A stretch of DNA of 64,000 nucleotides from Blepharisma japonicum (Eukaryota > Ciliophora > Heterotrichea > Heterotrichida > Blepharismidae). Made by a program: the position numbers and the translations under genes. Positions within the stretch are counted from its first letter, which is position 1, and each line of letters begins with the position of its first letter. The DNA is taken from contig CATKHK010000132.1 of assembly GCA_949751835.1 (NCBI GenBank), forward strand, positions 19,048 through 83,047. The letters are read 5' to 3'. This document shows, piece by piece, positions 29,878-40,480 of this stretch. The notes beneath the pieces are model-generated. The model worked only from the letters and a program-made list of their open reading frames with translations, did not search any database and had not been told where the DNA came from.

Positions 29878-30381
29878 TTAATTATTTTTATTTTCTATAG
29901 GTTTTTCATCTGTGTTGCTTTTTAAAGTTCTTTCTTTCCTCCGTTTGCCTTCTTCTTCCTTCATTTTCTGCTGAATCCTCTTAAAAGCTTCATAATCGTC
30001 ATACTTTTGTGACCCTTCGTGATCTTTGGACTTTTTCTGCTTTAATAGCATCCATTTCTCATCCTTATCTGATATCATTTGGACGACTTTTTCTTGAAGT
30101 TCGACATAATTGTCCCATTCTTCATCATGTTCATCTACATATTTCAGTCTATCTAAAATCGAGTCTAAATTTTGCTCTAAAACGTCATCAGGGGCTTTAG
30201 CTTTTTTCTTAGGAGGTTCATAAGTTACTTTGGCTTCAATAAATCTGACTGTGAAATGAGGAAGAATTTTTTGGTAGAATTTTTCAGGAAGAAACCAAAT
30301 AAGTGGGAATCCAGCTGCAAAGCCAAATGTAAAGCCAAGAGAAACGATGTGTCTTGATAGAAATGTCGAAGTTGCAGCCAT
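29878..30381 (-). CDS. Small membrane-anchored charged protein, unknown
   Basis: 167 residues. One or two hydrophobic segments at residues ~8-32 (HIVSLGFTFGFAAGFPLIWF), then a long, highly charged Lys/Glu-rich helical tail. The layout, with an N-terminal anchor and a soluble coiled tail, resembles small mitochondrial inner-membrane or ER proteins. No family recognised. Confidence 0.65.
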   Translation of the reverse strand: MAATSTFLSRHIVSLGFTFGFAAGFPLIWFLPEKFYQKILPHFTVRFIEAKVTYEPPKKKAKAPDDVLEQNLDSILDRLKYVDEHDEEWDNYVELQEKVVQMISDKDEKWMLLKQKKSKDHEGSQKYDDYEAFKRIQQKMKEEEGKRRKERTLKSNTDEKPIENKNN

Positions 30382-30434
30382 ATGGTTAATTTTAGATTTT
30401 TATTTATACTCATTTAAGTTAAACGCTTAAGTAT

Positions 30435-31145
30435 TTAAGCTCTAAACTTGATTTCTTTAGCATTTTTGCAGCTATATTCCTCTCTCTTCTGACAAACTAT
30501 TTCTTTTCCTGCAAAGTCGAAGCAGTATCTTACTTCCGTAAGGAAAACCTCTCCTGTGCTTTTATTATATTTGCACACAGGATATGCATCTACTCCTAAG
30601 GCATCAATGTATTCTTTTACATTATGACTTTCCCCAGGCTGAATATCAAATTTATTAAAAATTCCTTCAGGGTCTACTAACTTAAAGAGCTTGAGTCCTC
30701 CTCTAAAATAGTCTTCAGGGGTCTTAAATAGTGAACAGGTCCCATGCTTTGCCCATTCATGATTCCAAAAAGAAAGTTGGTCATCATTGTAAGATTGCCA
30801 ATATTTCATGAGTTCATTTTCTAGGTCTTTACTAGGGACGAAATTATCTGCTGGATGACAGCAAAAAGGATGATTGCCGTCATTACGATTTGGCCACAGT
30901 CCATGGATGCTGAAATCTTGGGTTAAGTAGCCAGGAGAACAGCTGTTGGTTTCAGCGCATTTAGAAGAAGGTTTCCATTGGAGAGATAATAAATAGTAAT
31001 CAGCTGGCTCTGTCCCTTCTTTCATGCATTTGCTTTTCTTGGACCTGGACATGACGACATCTTCAGTGATATGGCTAGTAGGGTCATCACATTCTTGTGT
31101 GGAACTGCTAACTAGGCCTAAGATAAAAAGGATGATTATTGACAT
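30435..31145 (-). CDS. Secreted RNase T2-family ribonuclease
   Basis: 236 residues with a hydrophobic signal peptide (MSIIILFILGLVSS). Both RNase T2 active-site segments are intact: FSIHGLWPNR (CAS I, catalytic His) and FWNHEWAKHGTC (CAS II, His-Glu-His). Eleven or more cysteines fit the family's disulfides. These enzymes cleave single-stranded RNA through 2',3'-cyclic phosphates at acidic pH. In a ciliate it is probably delivered to food vacuoles or lysosomes to digest prey RNA, or secreted. Confidence 0.92.
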   Translation of the reverse strand: MSIIILFILGLVSSSTQECDDPTSHITEDVVMSRSKKSKCMKEGTEPADYYLLSLQWKPSSKCAETNSCSPGYLTQDFSIHGLWPNRNDGNHPFCCHPADNFVPSKDLENELMKYWQSYNDDQLSFWNHEWAKHGTCSLFKTPEDYFRGGLKLFKLVDPEGIFNKFDIQPGESHNVKEYIDALGVDAYPVCKYNKSTGEVFLTEVRYCFDFAGKEIVCQKREEYSCKNAKEIKFRA

Positions 31146-31433
31146 TTTATTGGATAGAAAATGGAACCGCTTTAATCTATCAATAGATACTTAAATGTTT
31201 CATATAAGCTGGGTATTAAATTATAAAGCTATTAATAATAGCTTCCTCAATAATTAAATTCCATTATAAGTGTTATATTATTTTTTTTAATGTTTATATT
31301 TTTCTTATATATATTAAATTTTATCCTCATAATTTTTCCTTAAAATCATAATATTAAATTATTTCTTACTTATATCCAATGATTTGGAAAAAATAAGGCT
31401 AAATAAAGAGTTTACAATCAAAAACACAAATAA

Positions 31434-32525
31434 ATGAGTATAGAAAAGCTACGTCAGGATATGATAGAGATACAAAGGGAAAACGAAAATCTCAAAAAAA
31501 TAGCTTATTTAAAAGCTATAGAAGAATTGGAACAGGTAAAAGCAGAAAACAAGCGTCTTCGTTCAGAATTGCATTTTCTCTCAAGCCCTAATCACAAGCA
31601 AACCATCTTAAATTCAAATCAAGAGCTAGACCCAGCTGAAGATTATAGAGGCAGAGTCTTTTGCAAATCATCTTTGGCTTCTCCTATAGTAAAATCTAAA
31701 TCTTCAAAGCTTTTTCCTCTATTAGAGCATTCGAATTCAGCTTACAAACTAGAACTCCCACCAATACATTCCAAAACTTTAAAAAATAAAGCTTCTTATT
31801 CGCCTCAACCTCAATTGTCACCTTTAATGAAAGATACAAGAGCTATTCTACAAGAAAGCAAAAGGATTATTCAGCCAAAGCCATCAATAAAATATAACTC
31901 AACAACAAATGAAGAATTGGAAAATGCAAAATTAGCAAAAATGAGAAGGGAAACTTTTAAACAAATTGCAGCAGAAAAATTCAGTTTAGTAAATAGGCAT
32001 TATAATAATATAGACCAGTACAATAAATCTCCTGAAGAAGATGTGGACTTTGAAAGATATGGAGATATTAATGGAAATTTTGGAAGCTCAAACCAGAAAT
32101 TCATAAATATTATTGACAAAGATGACCCAGACATCGTTTCGGAAAGGATAGTGTTTGAGAAAAAAGATACCTTGAACTCTGATTCATTAGAAATGGATTT
32201 TAAGGAGAAAAAAACTCGGAAAAACCAAGAAAACTCTGAGGAAAAGAAAACACCTAGAAAAGATGAGGTGGAGGTGAAGCCAATAAAAGAAGGGCATGAT
32301 ATGAGAAAATATGATGATTTAATTAAAAAGGATGAAGAAGCTCTTAAAGAAGCGAAAGAGCTTATAAAAACTATAGAGCTAAGACAAAAGCAGCAGCTTG
32401 AAAATTTAAAAATAATGGAAGATGAGAAAAAAAGAAAGGAAGAGGCTGATAAAGTACAACAAGTAATTGTGAAGCCAAAAAATAACTTAAGAAGGAAAAA
32501 CACTTATAAAATTCTTTATGCATAG
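31434..32525 (+). CDS. Coiled-coil protein, unknown
   Basis: 363 residues, ATG to TAG. N-terminal ~50 residues form a coiled coil (LRQDMIEIQRENENLKKI..). A Ser/Pro-rich middle follows, then a Lys/Glu-rich coiled coil from about residue 285. No enzyme motif. It marks the transition from the compact left half to the sparse right half of the window. Confidence 0.65.
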   Translation: MSIEKLRQDMIEIQRENENLKKIAYLKAIEELEQVKAENKRLRSELHFLSSPNHKQTILNSNQELDPAEDYRGRVFCKSSLASPIVKSKSSKLFPLLEHSNSAYKLELPPIHSKTLKNKASYSPQPQLSPLMKDTRAILQESKRIIQPKPSIKYNSTTNEELENAKLAKMRRETFKQIAAEKFSLVNRHYNNIDQYNKSPEEDVDFERYGDINGNFGSSNQKFINIIDKDDPDIVSERIVFEKKDTLNSDSLEMDFKEKKTRKNQENSEEKKTPRKDEVEVKPIKEGHDMRKYDDLIKKDEEALKEAKELIKTIELRQKQQLENLKIMEDEKKRKEEADKVQQVIVKPKNNLRRKNTYKILYA

Positions 32526-33487
32526 ACAGAGTTGCTATAAAAGCAAATAAGAATTTTAATTGGAATTAATTTTATGTTTTATTTTAAAATTGATCTATAT
32601 AAATAATGAAATTTGTTCTTTATTAAATTGGTGATTTATAATTTTATAGTAAAATGGAAATTATTCACAATGAGGATTTCAAGATTCTCAGGTTATTGAG
32701 ATTCTCATAAGACAAGCTATTATTAGATAAGCTCGAGATTTGCATCTTAAACCCTCTAGAATAGGATTTTTAGCTGGAGCCTATGGGCTTCTTCATAATA
32801 GCTATTTGAGCTTTATAAAATCAAATCAAAGTTTCGAGCTCATTGGCAATTTTAATTATTGCTCATAGATAAAAATATATAAATTCAAATTATTAAACTT
32901 ATTGACTCTTATAATTCAATATAAATATTTACAAAAAAATTAATAAATTCAAAGCTTTGCATTTTCAATTACTAAAATAACTATTTTAAATAAGTTAAGT
33001 TTAGTTAAGAGATGGGTATCTATTGATAAATGGTGCTTCTTGCTTGTTTTACTAAAATCTAAACTGCGGAAATCAAATTCTAATGGATTTAAGTTTATAT
33101 TTTAATTTTAAAAAAAGATTTAGAAAATGTTCTTCGTATTTTCAAATTTTTTAAAGTGAATGCAAGATTAAAGATGTCAAAAATTTTGATATGCTAAAAA
33201 TGTTACCATTTTCCAATTTAATTCATCAATTTTATTTTGATCTAAATTTTATTTGCTAAGTGTTTTTATATTGATGGATAATATTCGAATTCATCAGATA
33301 TATGCTTATATCTGATCAAATCAAGCCTAATAAAAAACTATTGCAACAATTATATAAATCACAGCTAAAATTAGTTAAAAATAAAAAAATTTCAATATTG
33401 ATCTTTGCTAAATTTTCTATTAAAAGTGAATTAATTTAATTATCTATTTTAGTAATAATTTTGAAGCATAAATTATCTTGAAATAAA
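32526..33487 (+). other. Long AT-rich gap
   Basis: 962 bp. Apart from the relic at 32653-32868 it is low-complexity A/T sequence with no frame, repeat array or hairpin of note. Confidence 0.5.
32653..32868 (+). pseudogene. Gene relic with in-frame stop
   Basis: One frame reads like protein (WGFQDSQVIEILIRQAIIR, stop, then ARDLHLKPSRIGFLAGAYGL and on to a TAG) with a TAA at 32728-32730 inside it. It has no start codon and stops close it on both sides. The composition is protein-like rather than random AT sequence. Parent gene unknown. Confidence 0.4.
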
Positions 33488-34939
33488 ATGAAATTTATTG
33501 CTCTTACAGTTTTTTTAGGTTTCACAAGTCTTATTGAATCACGAATTTATTCTGAGATTTTCCCGCCCATCTCTGGTGCTGCTAATGCTGATGTTTATCT
33601 TTATTTTGCTTACCCTATAAGACTCCCTGCACATACCATAATTAGAATCCAACAGGCATTTGCTCTATGGCAATACTCAAATAGTCAGATAACTGACTAT
33701 TGTTGATGCAACTTTGATTATATCTCATGCCAATTTACAGGAAGCCTTGAAATACAAACATCTGTAGAAATACCCGCAAATAAAATTATTGAAATTTATT
33801 TAGACAGCTCTCTATATTTAGGTGGCACTAATTCAGGCAACTATCCTGGATTTATTATAACTGCATTATGATTAAACGTAATAATAACTGAAGATTTAGA
33901 CAGTTCTAATATTGTCACAATAAAGCCTGCTGTTCCACTTGCAGTTAGAAATTGGCAAATTGCACTTGATGATATAACTCCTGGAGCTATTTCTAATTAC
34001 AGGTTTAAATTTACATCTGATGCGGACACAAATCCAGGATATCAAATTGTAATAGGTTTTGATCAAAAATTTAACCCCTGGCTCTGTGAACCTAAAAATC
34101 GGAATATTGGTGAGAAAAATGATTACTCTATAAAGTGTTCTTCAGACACATTGGGAGATATTTCATGCACAGCTAAGCATTGATATGTCATTGTTACTGG
34201 AATAAATAAAGCTATTTTGGCAAATGGTAATATTGATGTGAAGCTAGAAAAACTATGAACTCCTTCAATTGGAACATTTTATATGAGTTTTTATATATTA
34301 GATGCAAATGATGAGGTAAAAAGCTTTGCAGACCCTTCACCCCTCGTCATAAGTAATGACAATCCTTCCAGCTTTGTTGATTTCAAAAGTATGCGAATTT
34401 CAGATAACCATTTATTAAATATAGCGAAATATGAGTTTGAATTTTATGTAGGGAGTATGTATCTTCAAAATTACATGATTTTTGTAGAATTTCCTCAAGA
34501 ATATAATTTAGCAAAAAATCCAACTCTATCCTGCAATGTTACGTATTTTGATGAATCAGCTCAAAATCCGAGTAGAGAAATTTTTTGGTTTTTTTGAAAT
34601 GATAATAGCAATTGCACTTCCTATAATAGCTATATAAAAATTTCTGTGCCTGTAAGAAGTCCTATGCAGTTTACAAATAATATGAGACTAAAAGTAGCAA
34701 TTGATGGGATTCTAAATCCTCAAAGGGCGTATAAAAATACTGGCTTTACAAACTGGGAAAATATTAACTTAGTAGATAATGATTATATTTCAGGAAAATT
34801 TGAAATAGAAATATTTGACTCAGGTGCAGTAAAATCAATTGCCAAAAGTGGAAGACTGTTTCACAGTGTATATGCAGGATTTAAAAAAACTAACAAAAGT
34901 TTTCAGTTTACAAGCAAAGCGAAGTCTATTATTTCTTAA
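33488..34939 (+). CDS. Secreted protein, tandem family member 1
   Basis: 483 residues with TGA as Trp at several sites, stop TAA. It has a signal peptide (MKFIALTVFLGFTSLIESR). The mature part is beta-rich with conserved cysteines. Shared family marks, also seen in the next two genes: YPIRLPA near residue 40, a DYCW-CNFDY block, NPG..I.FD, a TLGDISC-AKHWYVIVTG block near residue 230, DFKS-ISDNHLL near 300, and MRLKVAIDGILNPQ near 400. Its tail (KTNKSFQF) matches member 2. Family unrecognised. It is probably a surface or secreted glycoprotein with several N-x-S/T sites. Confidence 0.75.
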
Positions 34940-35553
34940 AATAAGTTAATTTAATCATTACTATTTATCATTAAAGGAATAATAAATAATATTTTCATCG
35001 CCTTTTGTTACTTCCCAATCATCATTGAAGGAATTATTTTATGAAAAATGAAGATTGATTGAGGAATCCAATTGAAGCGCAAATATCTAGAGAACCTTTG
35101 GCTTCACTCAGTAAAGTCTAGAGCTCTGAATAGACTAAGACAGCGTGAGGTGCCTTATTTTATTTAATATATTTTTGCTATTAAAAATAGAGATTTTGGA
35201 TATGGTAATGCAGTAAAACTTTAATTTATACTTATTTTAATAACTTATAATAAAATTCCATGAATTTATATACTGATTTAGCTACTTAAATAATATTATA
35301 AGATTGATTTCATTAATTTTTAAACAAAATTTAAATAACTAAGATAAAAGTCTAATATAATGAATTATTTGCTAAACGAATTTAAAAAAGAGAAATATAA
35401 AAGAAATAGAGAATCAAGACCAAACAATAAAGCCAAATCCTCCATCAATAATAAATTCAGCAAATTATTAGAAGACGAGCTTGCTGGTGCTAAAACATTC
35501 TTGGAGAAAACTTTTCCCATCGAATGATTATTTCTTGGTGTATTAAATAATAT
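34940..35553 (+). other. Gap between secreted paralogues with one small ORF
   Basis: 614 bp. A 79-codon frame (35360-35599, TGA as Trp) starts MNYLLNEFKKEKY, is Lys-rich, and overlaps the start of the next gene in another frame. It may be a relic. Otherwise AT-rich with nothing seen. Confidence 0.35.
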
Positions 35554-37011
35554 ATGAAATTTATTAGTATCCCAGTCTACTTCAGCCTCTATTGGTTAAT
35601 AAATTCGATGATCTACTCTGAAATATTCCCTGCTATCTCTGGAGCTCCTAATGCTGATTTTTATCTCCATTTTGCTTACCCTATAAGACTCCCTGCAAAT
35701 ACAATAATTACAGTTCAGCAGGCATTTGCTCAATGAAAATATACCTACGGTTCGATAAATGATAAATGCTGATGCAACTTTGACTATGTTTGATGTAAAT
35801 ATACAGGCCAAGTCGAAATCCAAACATCTGTTGAAATTCCCCCAAATAAAATTATTGAAATTTATTTAGACATCGCTATTGGGCTACTTTATACAGTTTC
35901 AGGAACTTATGCTGGTTTTTCTGTAGCAGCATCATGATTAGGTGTAAATATAGCTCAAGACTTAAGCGATTCTAATACAGTTACGATAAAGCCTTCTGTC
36001 ACATCTACAACTCATAGCTGGATTATGATTTTTAACATTTTGACTCCTGGAGCGATTGCTAACTATATTTTTAAATTAACATCAGATAGTGATATAAATC
36101 CAGGCTGTAAAATTGTCGTTAATTTTGACAGAAAACTTAGCCCATGGATTGCTCAGCCAAAAAATCTGAATATTATGGAGAAAGATAATAAAAGTTTATA
36201 TTATATAGGTTGCCATTCAGACACACTAGGCGATATTTCATGTATAGCAAAGCATTGATATGTAATCATTACTGGGATAAGCAAAGCTGTTTTAGCGACT
36301 AATACTATAGATTTCACAATAGAGAATTTATGAAACCCTGTATTTGGATATTTTGTAATGAAATATTATATATTAGACCCTAATGATGATATACAAAGCT
36401 ATACTGATGCTATAGCTTTTACAATAAATAATTATCCCCCTTCTAATTTTATTGATTTCAAAAGCTTAAAAGTTTCAGATAATCATTTATTAAATGCAGC
36501 TAAATATGAATTTGAATTTTATGTAGGAAACCTGAACTTGGGAAATTATTTTATCTTAGTGCAATTCCCTCAGCAATATAATTTAGCAATAATTCCGTCT
36601 TTTACCTGCAATCTTACATATTACGATGAGTCCTCCCAAACCCCTGACAGAGAAATTTTTTGGCTGTTTTGAAGTAATGATAATTGCTATTACTATAATA
36701 GCTACATTACAATTTGGGTACCTTTCGAAAATGCTATACAATTTACCAGCAATATGAGATTAAAAGTAGCAATTGATGGCATTATGAATCCACAATACAC
36801 TTACAAAAACACTATGTTTGCAAGCTGGGAAAATCTCAATATAGTAGACAGCAATTATGTTTCAGGGAAATTTGATATAGAAATTCTTGACCCAATCTGA
36901 TGGTGATCAATTGCTAAAAGTTGAGAAATCCGTCATAATGTGTGCACAGGGCTTAGCAAAACAAATAAAAGCTTTCAATTCGCCAGTGTTGGGAGTTCTA
37001 ATATCTCCTAA
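35554..37011 (+). CDS. Secreted protein, tandem family member 2
   Basis: 485 residues with TGA as Trp, stop TAA. Closest to member 1: near-identical YSEIFP-ISGA, FAYPIRLPA, TLGDISCIAKHWYVI and SNMRLKVAIDG segments. It has a hydrophobic signal sequence (MKFISIPVYFSLYWLINS). Three consecutive Trp near residue 447 (PIWWWSIAKS) are encoded TGA-TGG-TGA. It arose by tandem duplication with member 1 and has not been disrupted, so it is probably functional. Confidence 0.75.
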
Positions 37012-37062
37012 TGTTTACATTTAATTAAAATTTATAGATAAAAATAAAAAATCAAAAAAATT

Positions 37063-38526
37063 ATGTCTTCTCTACTCCCAGTGCTCCTTTTATTACTCTC
37101 TAATTTTATTGAAGGCATAATTATTTATGAATTTATCCCAAACAACGCAGGTCTATCAAAAATTGACCTTTACATGAAATTCGGTCTAACTAAAGCACTT
37201 CCAGCAAACAGCATGATAGCAATTGGTGCAGACTTTGCAGCTTATAGCTATGCTGATGGCGATATAAAAGATTACTGCTGAAGCAGTGTAGATTATTATT
37301 CTTGTCAAATAAGTAGCGGAATAATTCAAATCACGACATCATTGAGCATCCCTGCATTTACTGCCATGACGTTTTATTTTGACAATATATTTGATTTCAC
37401 ATCTCAATCTGCTGGAGATTCTGCATTAGGATTTTCTGTAACAACATCGTGGAGTAGTGTTACTATAACACAAGATGCTAGCAGCACTAATATTGTCACG
37501 ATTGGAGCAAACGTTGCTAATACAGTCACTAATTGGTGAATTATTGTAGATAATCCAACAATAGGCGAAATGACTAATCTTGGGTTTAATTTTACTGCTA
37601 GCAGTGCTGTAAATCCAGGTGACAATGTTTTAATTAAATTTGATAGAGCTTTTAACCCATGAATTGCAGAGCCAGGAGAATTAGATATTACAGATAAAAA
37701 TGATCAAAACTTATATTATGTAGATTGCTTTTCTTATACTTTAGGAAATATTCAATGCACAGCTGGACATTGATATTTAAATGTAACAGGTGTGACTAAA
37801 ACAATAGGCTCAGGAATTTTAATGGACGTATGGATAAAAAATGTATTGATGCCAGACTTAAGCAATCTGCATTGTGTTTTATATGTTTTTAACTCAGCTT
37901 ATCAATTGAAAATGTTTTCTGAAAACGATGGATATTTTAGCATAGCAAATTCTCTTCCTGCAAATTCAATTGATATTAAAAGTGTAAGCCTTTCTGATAG
38001 TTATTTATGGGATACTTCTACCTATTCTTTTGAATTTTACCTTGATTTTTCCTTGACTTTAACAAATGATTATTCATTTTATATTCTCTTTCCTCAGCAA
38101 TATAATTTTAAAGGTAATTATACCCAAATCCCCTGCAGTGCAAGTTATCAGGAAGACGGAGGGGCCGTGACTCCTTGAATCACCTCACAACGCTGCAGCT
38201 TTAATAATAATTATGTAATTTTCAGTATCCCCCAGAATGCAGGCTCTTATTCATTCTCCACAACGACTAAAATATCAATAGGTTTAGAAGGAATTATGAA
38301 TCCCAGATGGGCACAAATAAACCCATGAACTTCTGCCTGAGGCGAAACAAATTTTTATGGGGATACTTATTATGTCAGTGATAAATTTGAAATTGAGGTT
38401 TTTCAAGAGTCAGTGAGCCAAATCTTAGGTAGAAGTTTTGGATTAATGCACAGTGGATACGTCGGGCTGAATAAAGCAGTCCAACAATTTACATTTAAAA
38501 GTGCTCAAAATTGCAAAATCTATTAA
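37063..38526 (+). CDS. Secreted protein, tandem family member 3 (divergent)
   Basis: 487 residues with TGA as Trp, stop TAA. Same layout as members 1 and 2 but more diverged and more Ser/Thr-rich: signal peptide MSSLLPVLLLLLSNFIEG, DYCWSSVDYYSC, NPGDNVLIKFDRAFNPWI, TLGNIQCTAGHWYLNVTG, PQQYNF, GIMNPRWAQ. It is 51 bp downstream of member 2. This older copy helps define the family core. Confidence 0.75.
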
Positions 38527-38581
38527 TTCTTTCTATTTTTGAGTAAAGGCAATAATATTACTTTTTAATTAAGATTTAAGG

Positions 38582-38809
38582 CTAACTCTTATTAAAACAA
38601 TCAAATTGTGTGTTGATTGCTGTCATAGGCGAGAGCAGTCTCATCTCTCTGAAAATTGAATCAAGTCGGTTTGAAACTATCAGAACTTCTGTTGCCTCTT
38701 GGCCAAGCCCGGATTCTATTTGAACTATCAATAATCTATGGGTAGTTTCATTTTGATCTAGATCCTCAAGAACTTGTAGATTTCGATCACTGAGTCCAGT
38801 ATAAGAGAA
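38582..38809 (-). pseudogene. Gene relic (3' end of a broken gene)
   Basis: About 75 codons read well on the minus strand (LSDRNLQVLEDLDQNETTHR, then VQIESGLGQEATEVLIVSNR, ending FNKS and TAG). A TAA closes the frame upstream and there is no start. The Leu/Ile/Glu-rich text looks like genuine helical protein. Parent unknown. Confidence 0.4.
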
Positions 38810-38935
38810 TTACCCCTTCATGCATCTTCCATTCTAAGTTGTGCTAAGTATTTAAAGAAATTAATCTAAAATAGCTGCAGTTAATACATCGAAAAAGCCT
38901 GAATTTGCGATGCTTTATTTATATTTTTAAATATA

Positions 38936-39755
38936 CTTAGATGGAGATGAAGATGAATTAATCGGACTTGATGATATGGAAATATTGGAGATGGATATTG
39001 AGATCCTGAGAGGATTTAGCCTACAAGAAAGATGAAGCAAGAAAAGCGCTGGAAGTATATGGAGGGAAACACTGAGCATGCTCTTGAGCTGCTACTAGAT
39101 TGCTGCACGAAAGCAAATAAATTTACTGAAAGGGATTGGGAACAAGATTTACTATTAATTATAGGAGGACCTGAATGAAAGTTGCTGGAAGCAAGCGAAA
39201 TCATTACAATTCAGTCAGAAGACTGAAAAAGAGCTTATGTAAGACTATTTTGTAAGGAAAGAGAAAATTCTAATCGTGCGGCTGCGGCTCAACCAAAAAG
39301 TGAGGAAGATACAATAAAAGGAGAAGACTATATCCACAAGATGTTAGAAGAGATAGCACAAAATGAAATAGTGGGCAAGAGACAATCAATATGAGCAAAT
39401 ATTCATTTGAAACGAGAGATAAATGATAGATGCAAAGAACTGAAGGGATCATGATAAGACTATGCAAGATCCTTGCATAAATTGGATGAAATAATCTAGA
39501 TTTATTTAGCAAGGATGATAAAGTCCATAAATGCAAGAGATGAAAGATAATTTTAGAAAAGAAAAGAGCAAGGCACAAGAATGGATTGCATAATCAAAGA
39601 TGGTTAAGAGCCACTACAGATAAAGTAAAGCATTATAGATTGGAGCATAGCATTGTGAAGCAGGAAGAAGATGCATTGAATTGAAATGGAAGAAACTGGA
39701 AGAGTTTTAAACAAAAATGGTCCATAAGGACCGTTAGGCGGCTATAGCAGCTAGA
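38936..39755 (+). pseudogene. Frameshifted UBA-like gene remnant
   Basis: Protein-like text runs across at least three frames. DLAYKKDEARKALEVYGG continues in another frame as NTEHALELLLDCC. Dropping one G in the GGG run near 39064 would join them into a UBA-type segment. This is followed by a helical stretch (ERDWEQDLLLIIGGPEWK.. NIHLKREINDRCKELKG) that hits TGA-TAA at ~39452, then stops and further frame changes. The last frame ends NWKSFKQKWSIRTVRRL. The helical tail could belong to a transposase-like or other DNA-binding protein, but this is unresolved. It is clearly decayed. Confidence 0.5.
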
Positions 39756-39801
39756 TTCTATAGGTTAATTGCAATTATTTATTAGCCATTAAATAAAAAG
39801 T

Positions 39802-39993
39802 TTATATAGATATGATCTCTTAAAATCCTTTGCCTTGCATTTAAGAGGACTCAATCAAATTTATTGGCAAAAGAAAACTTTTTCTCAGAAGGAAATAAAA
39901 GATGTAGCAGATTTATTAATAAATCTCAATTTCTGCGATAACTTTGACCGAACCATATATTTATACATTTCAAAAAAGCATCAACAATTTTAA
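39802..39993 (+). pseudogene. Gene relic
   Basis: A 63-codon frame ending in TAA reads as protein (DLLKSFALHLRGLNQIYWQK, then FSQKEIKDVADLLINLNF) but has no start and no homologous partner in the window. It may be the last exon of the broken gene upstream. Confidence 0.35.
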
Positions 39994-40480
39994 AATTTAA
40001 AAGATCTTATTGTAATAAGAAAAATAAATGGCTATCTTTTATAAGAGATAAATTATCATAAATATAGCTAAAATCTCACATAAATATAAGCAATTAAATA
40101 AAACAAAAATTAATATGCATTATACTAACAAAATGAAGCTAAATAAATTTCTATATGAAAAGTTAATTAATTTAATTTTCTTATTATTTGTTTTAATATT
40201 TGACTCTTGGGCACTACCAACCTAACTCAGCTCTTACTTTTCCTCATATATTTACGATAGATTATTTCCTATACAAAAATTTTCATTAATTAATATATCT
40301 TTATTATCCTTATATACTAATTTAAAATCTCATAAATCTTCTTCTTAAAAATTTGCTTCATTTTCCCTATTTTTTAATTCGCTAAAATTATGCTTTTCAA
40401 CCGTCCATAAGTGTCAACTATTAATGATCTCATATGCTCCCAAATCCGTTGAGCTGATTAAATTTCTAATAATCCTTATA
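39994..40480 (+). other. AT-rich gap before the cyclase genes
   Basis: 487 bp, mostly A/T, with no frame that looks coding. An in-frame ATG at 40424 would add 19 residues to the next gene; the ATG at 40481 is preferred. Confidence 0.4.

Noticed and set aside
32000-32503. Phe/Ser-rich minus-strand frame of 167 codons
   Set aside because: Antisense shadow of the Lys/Glu-rich coiled coil in the gene at 31434-32525.
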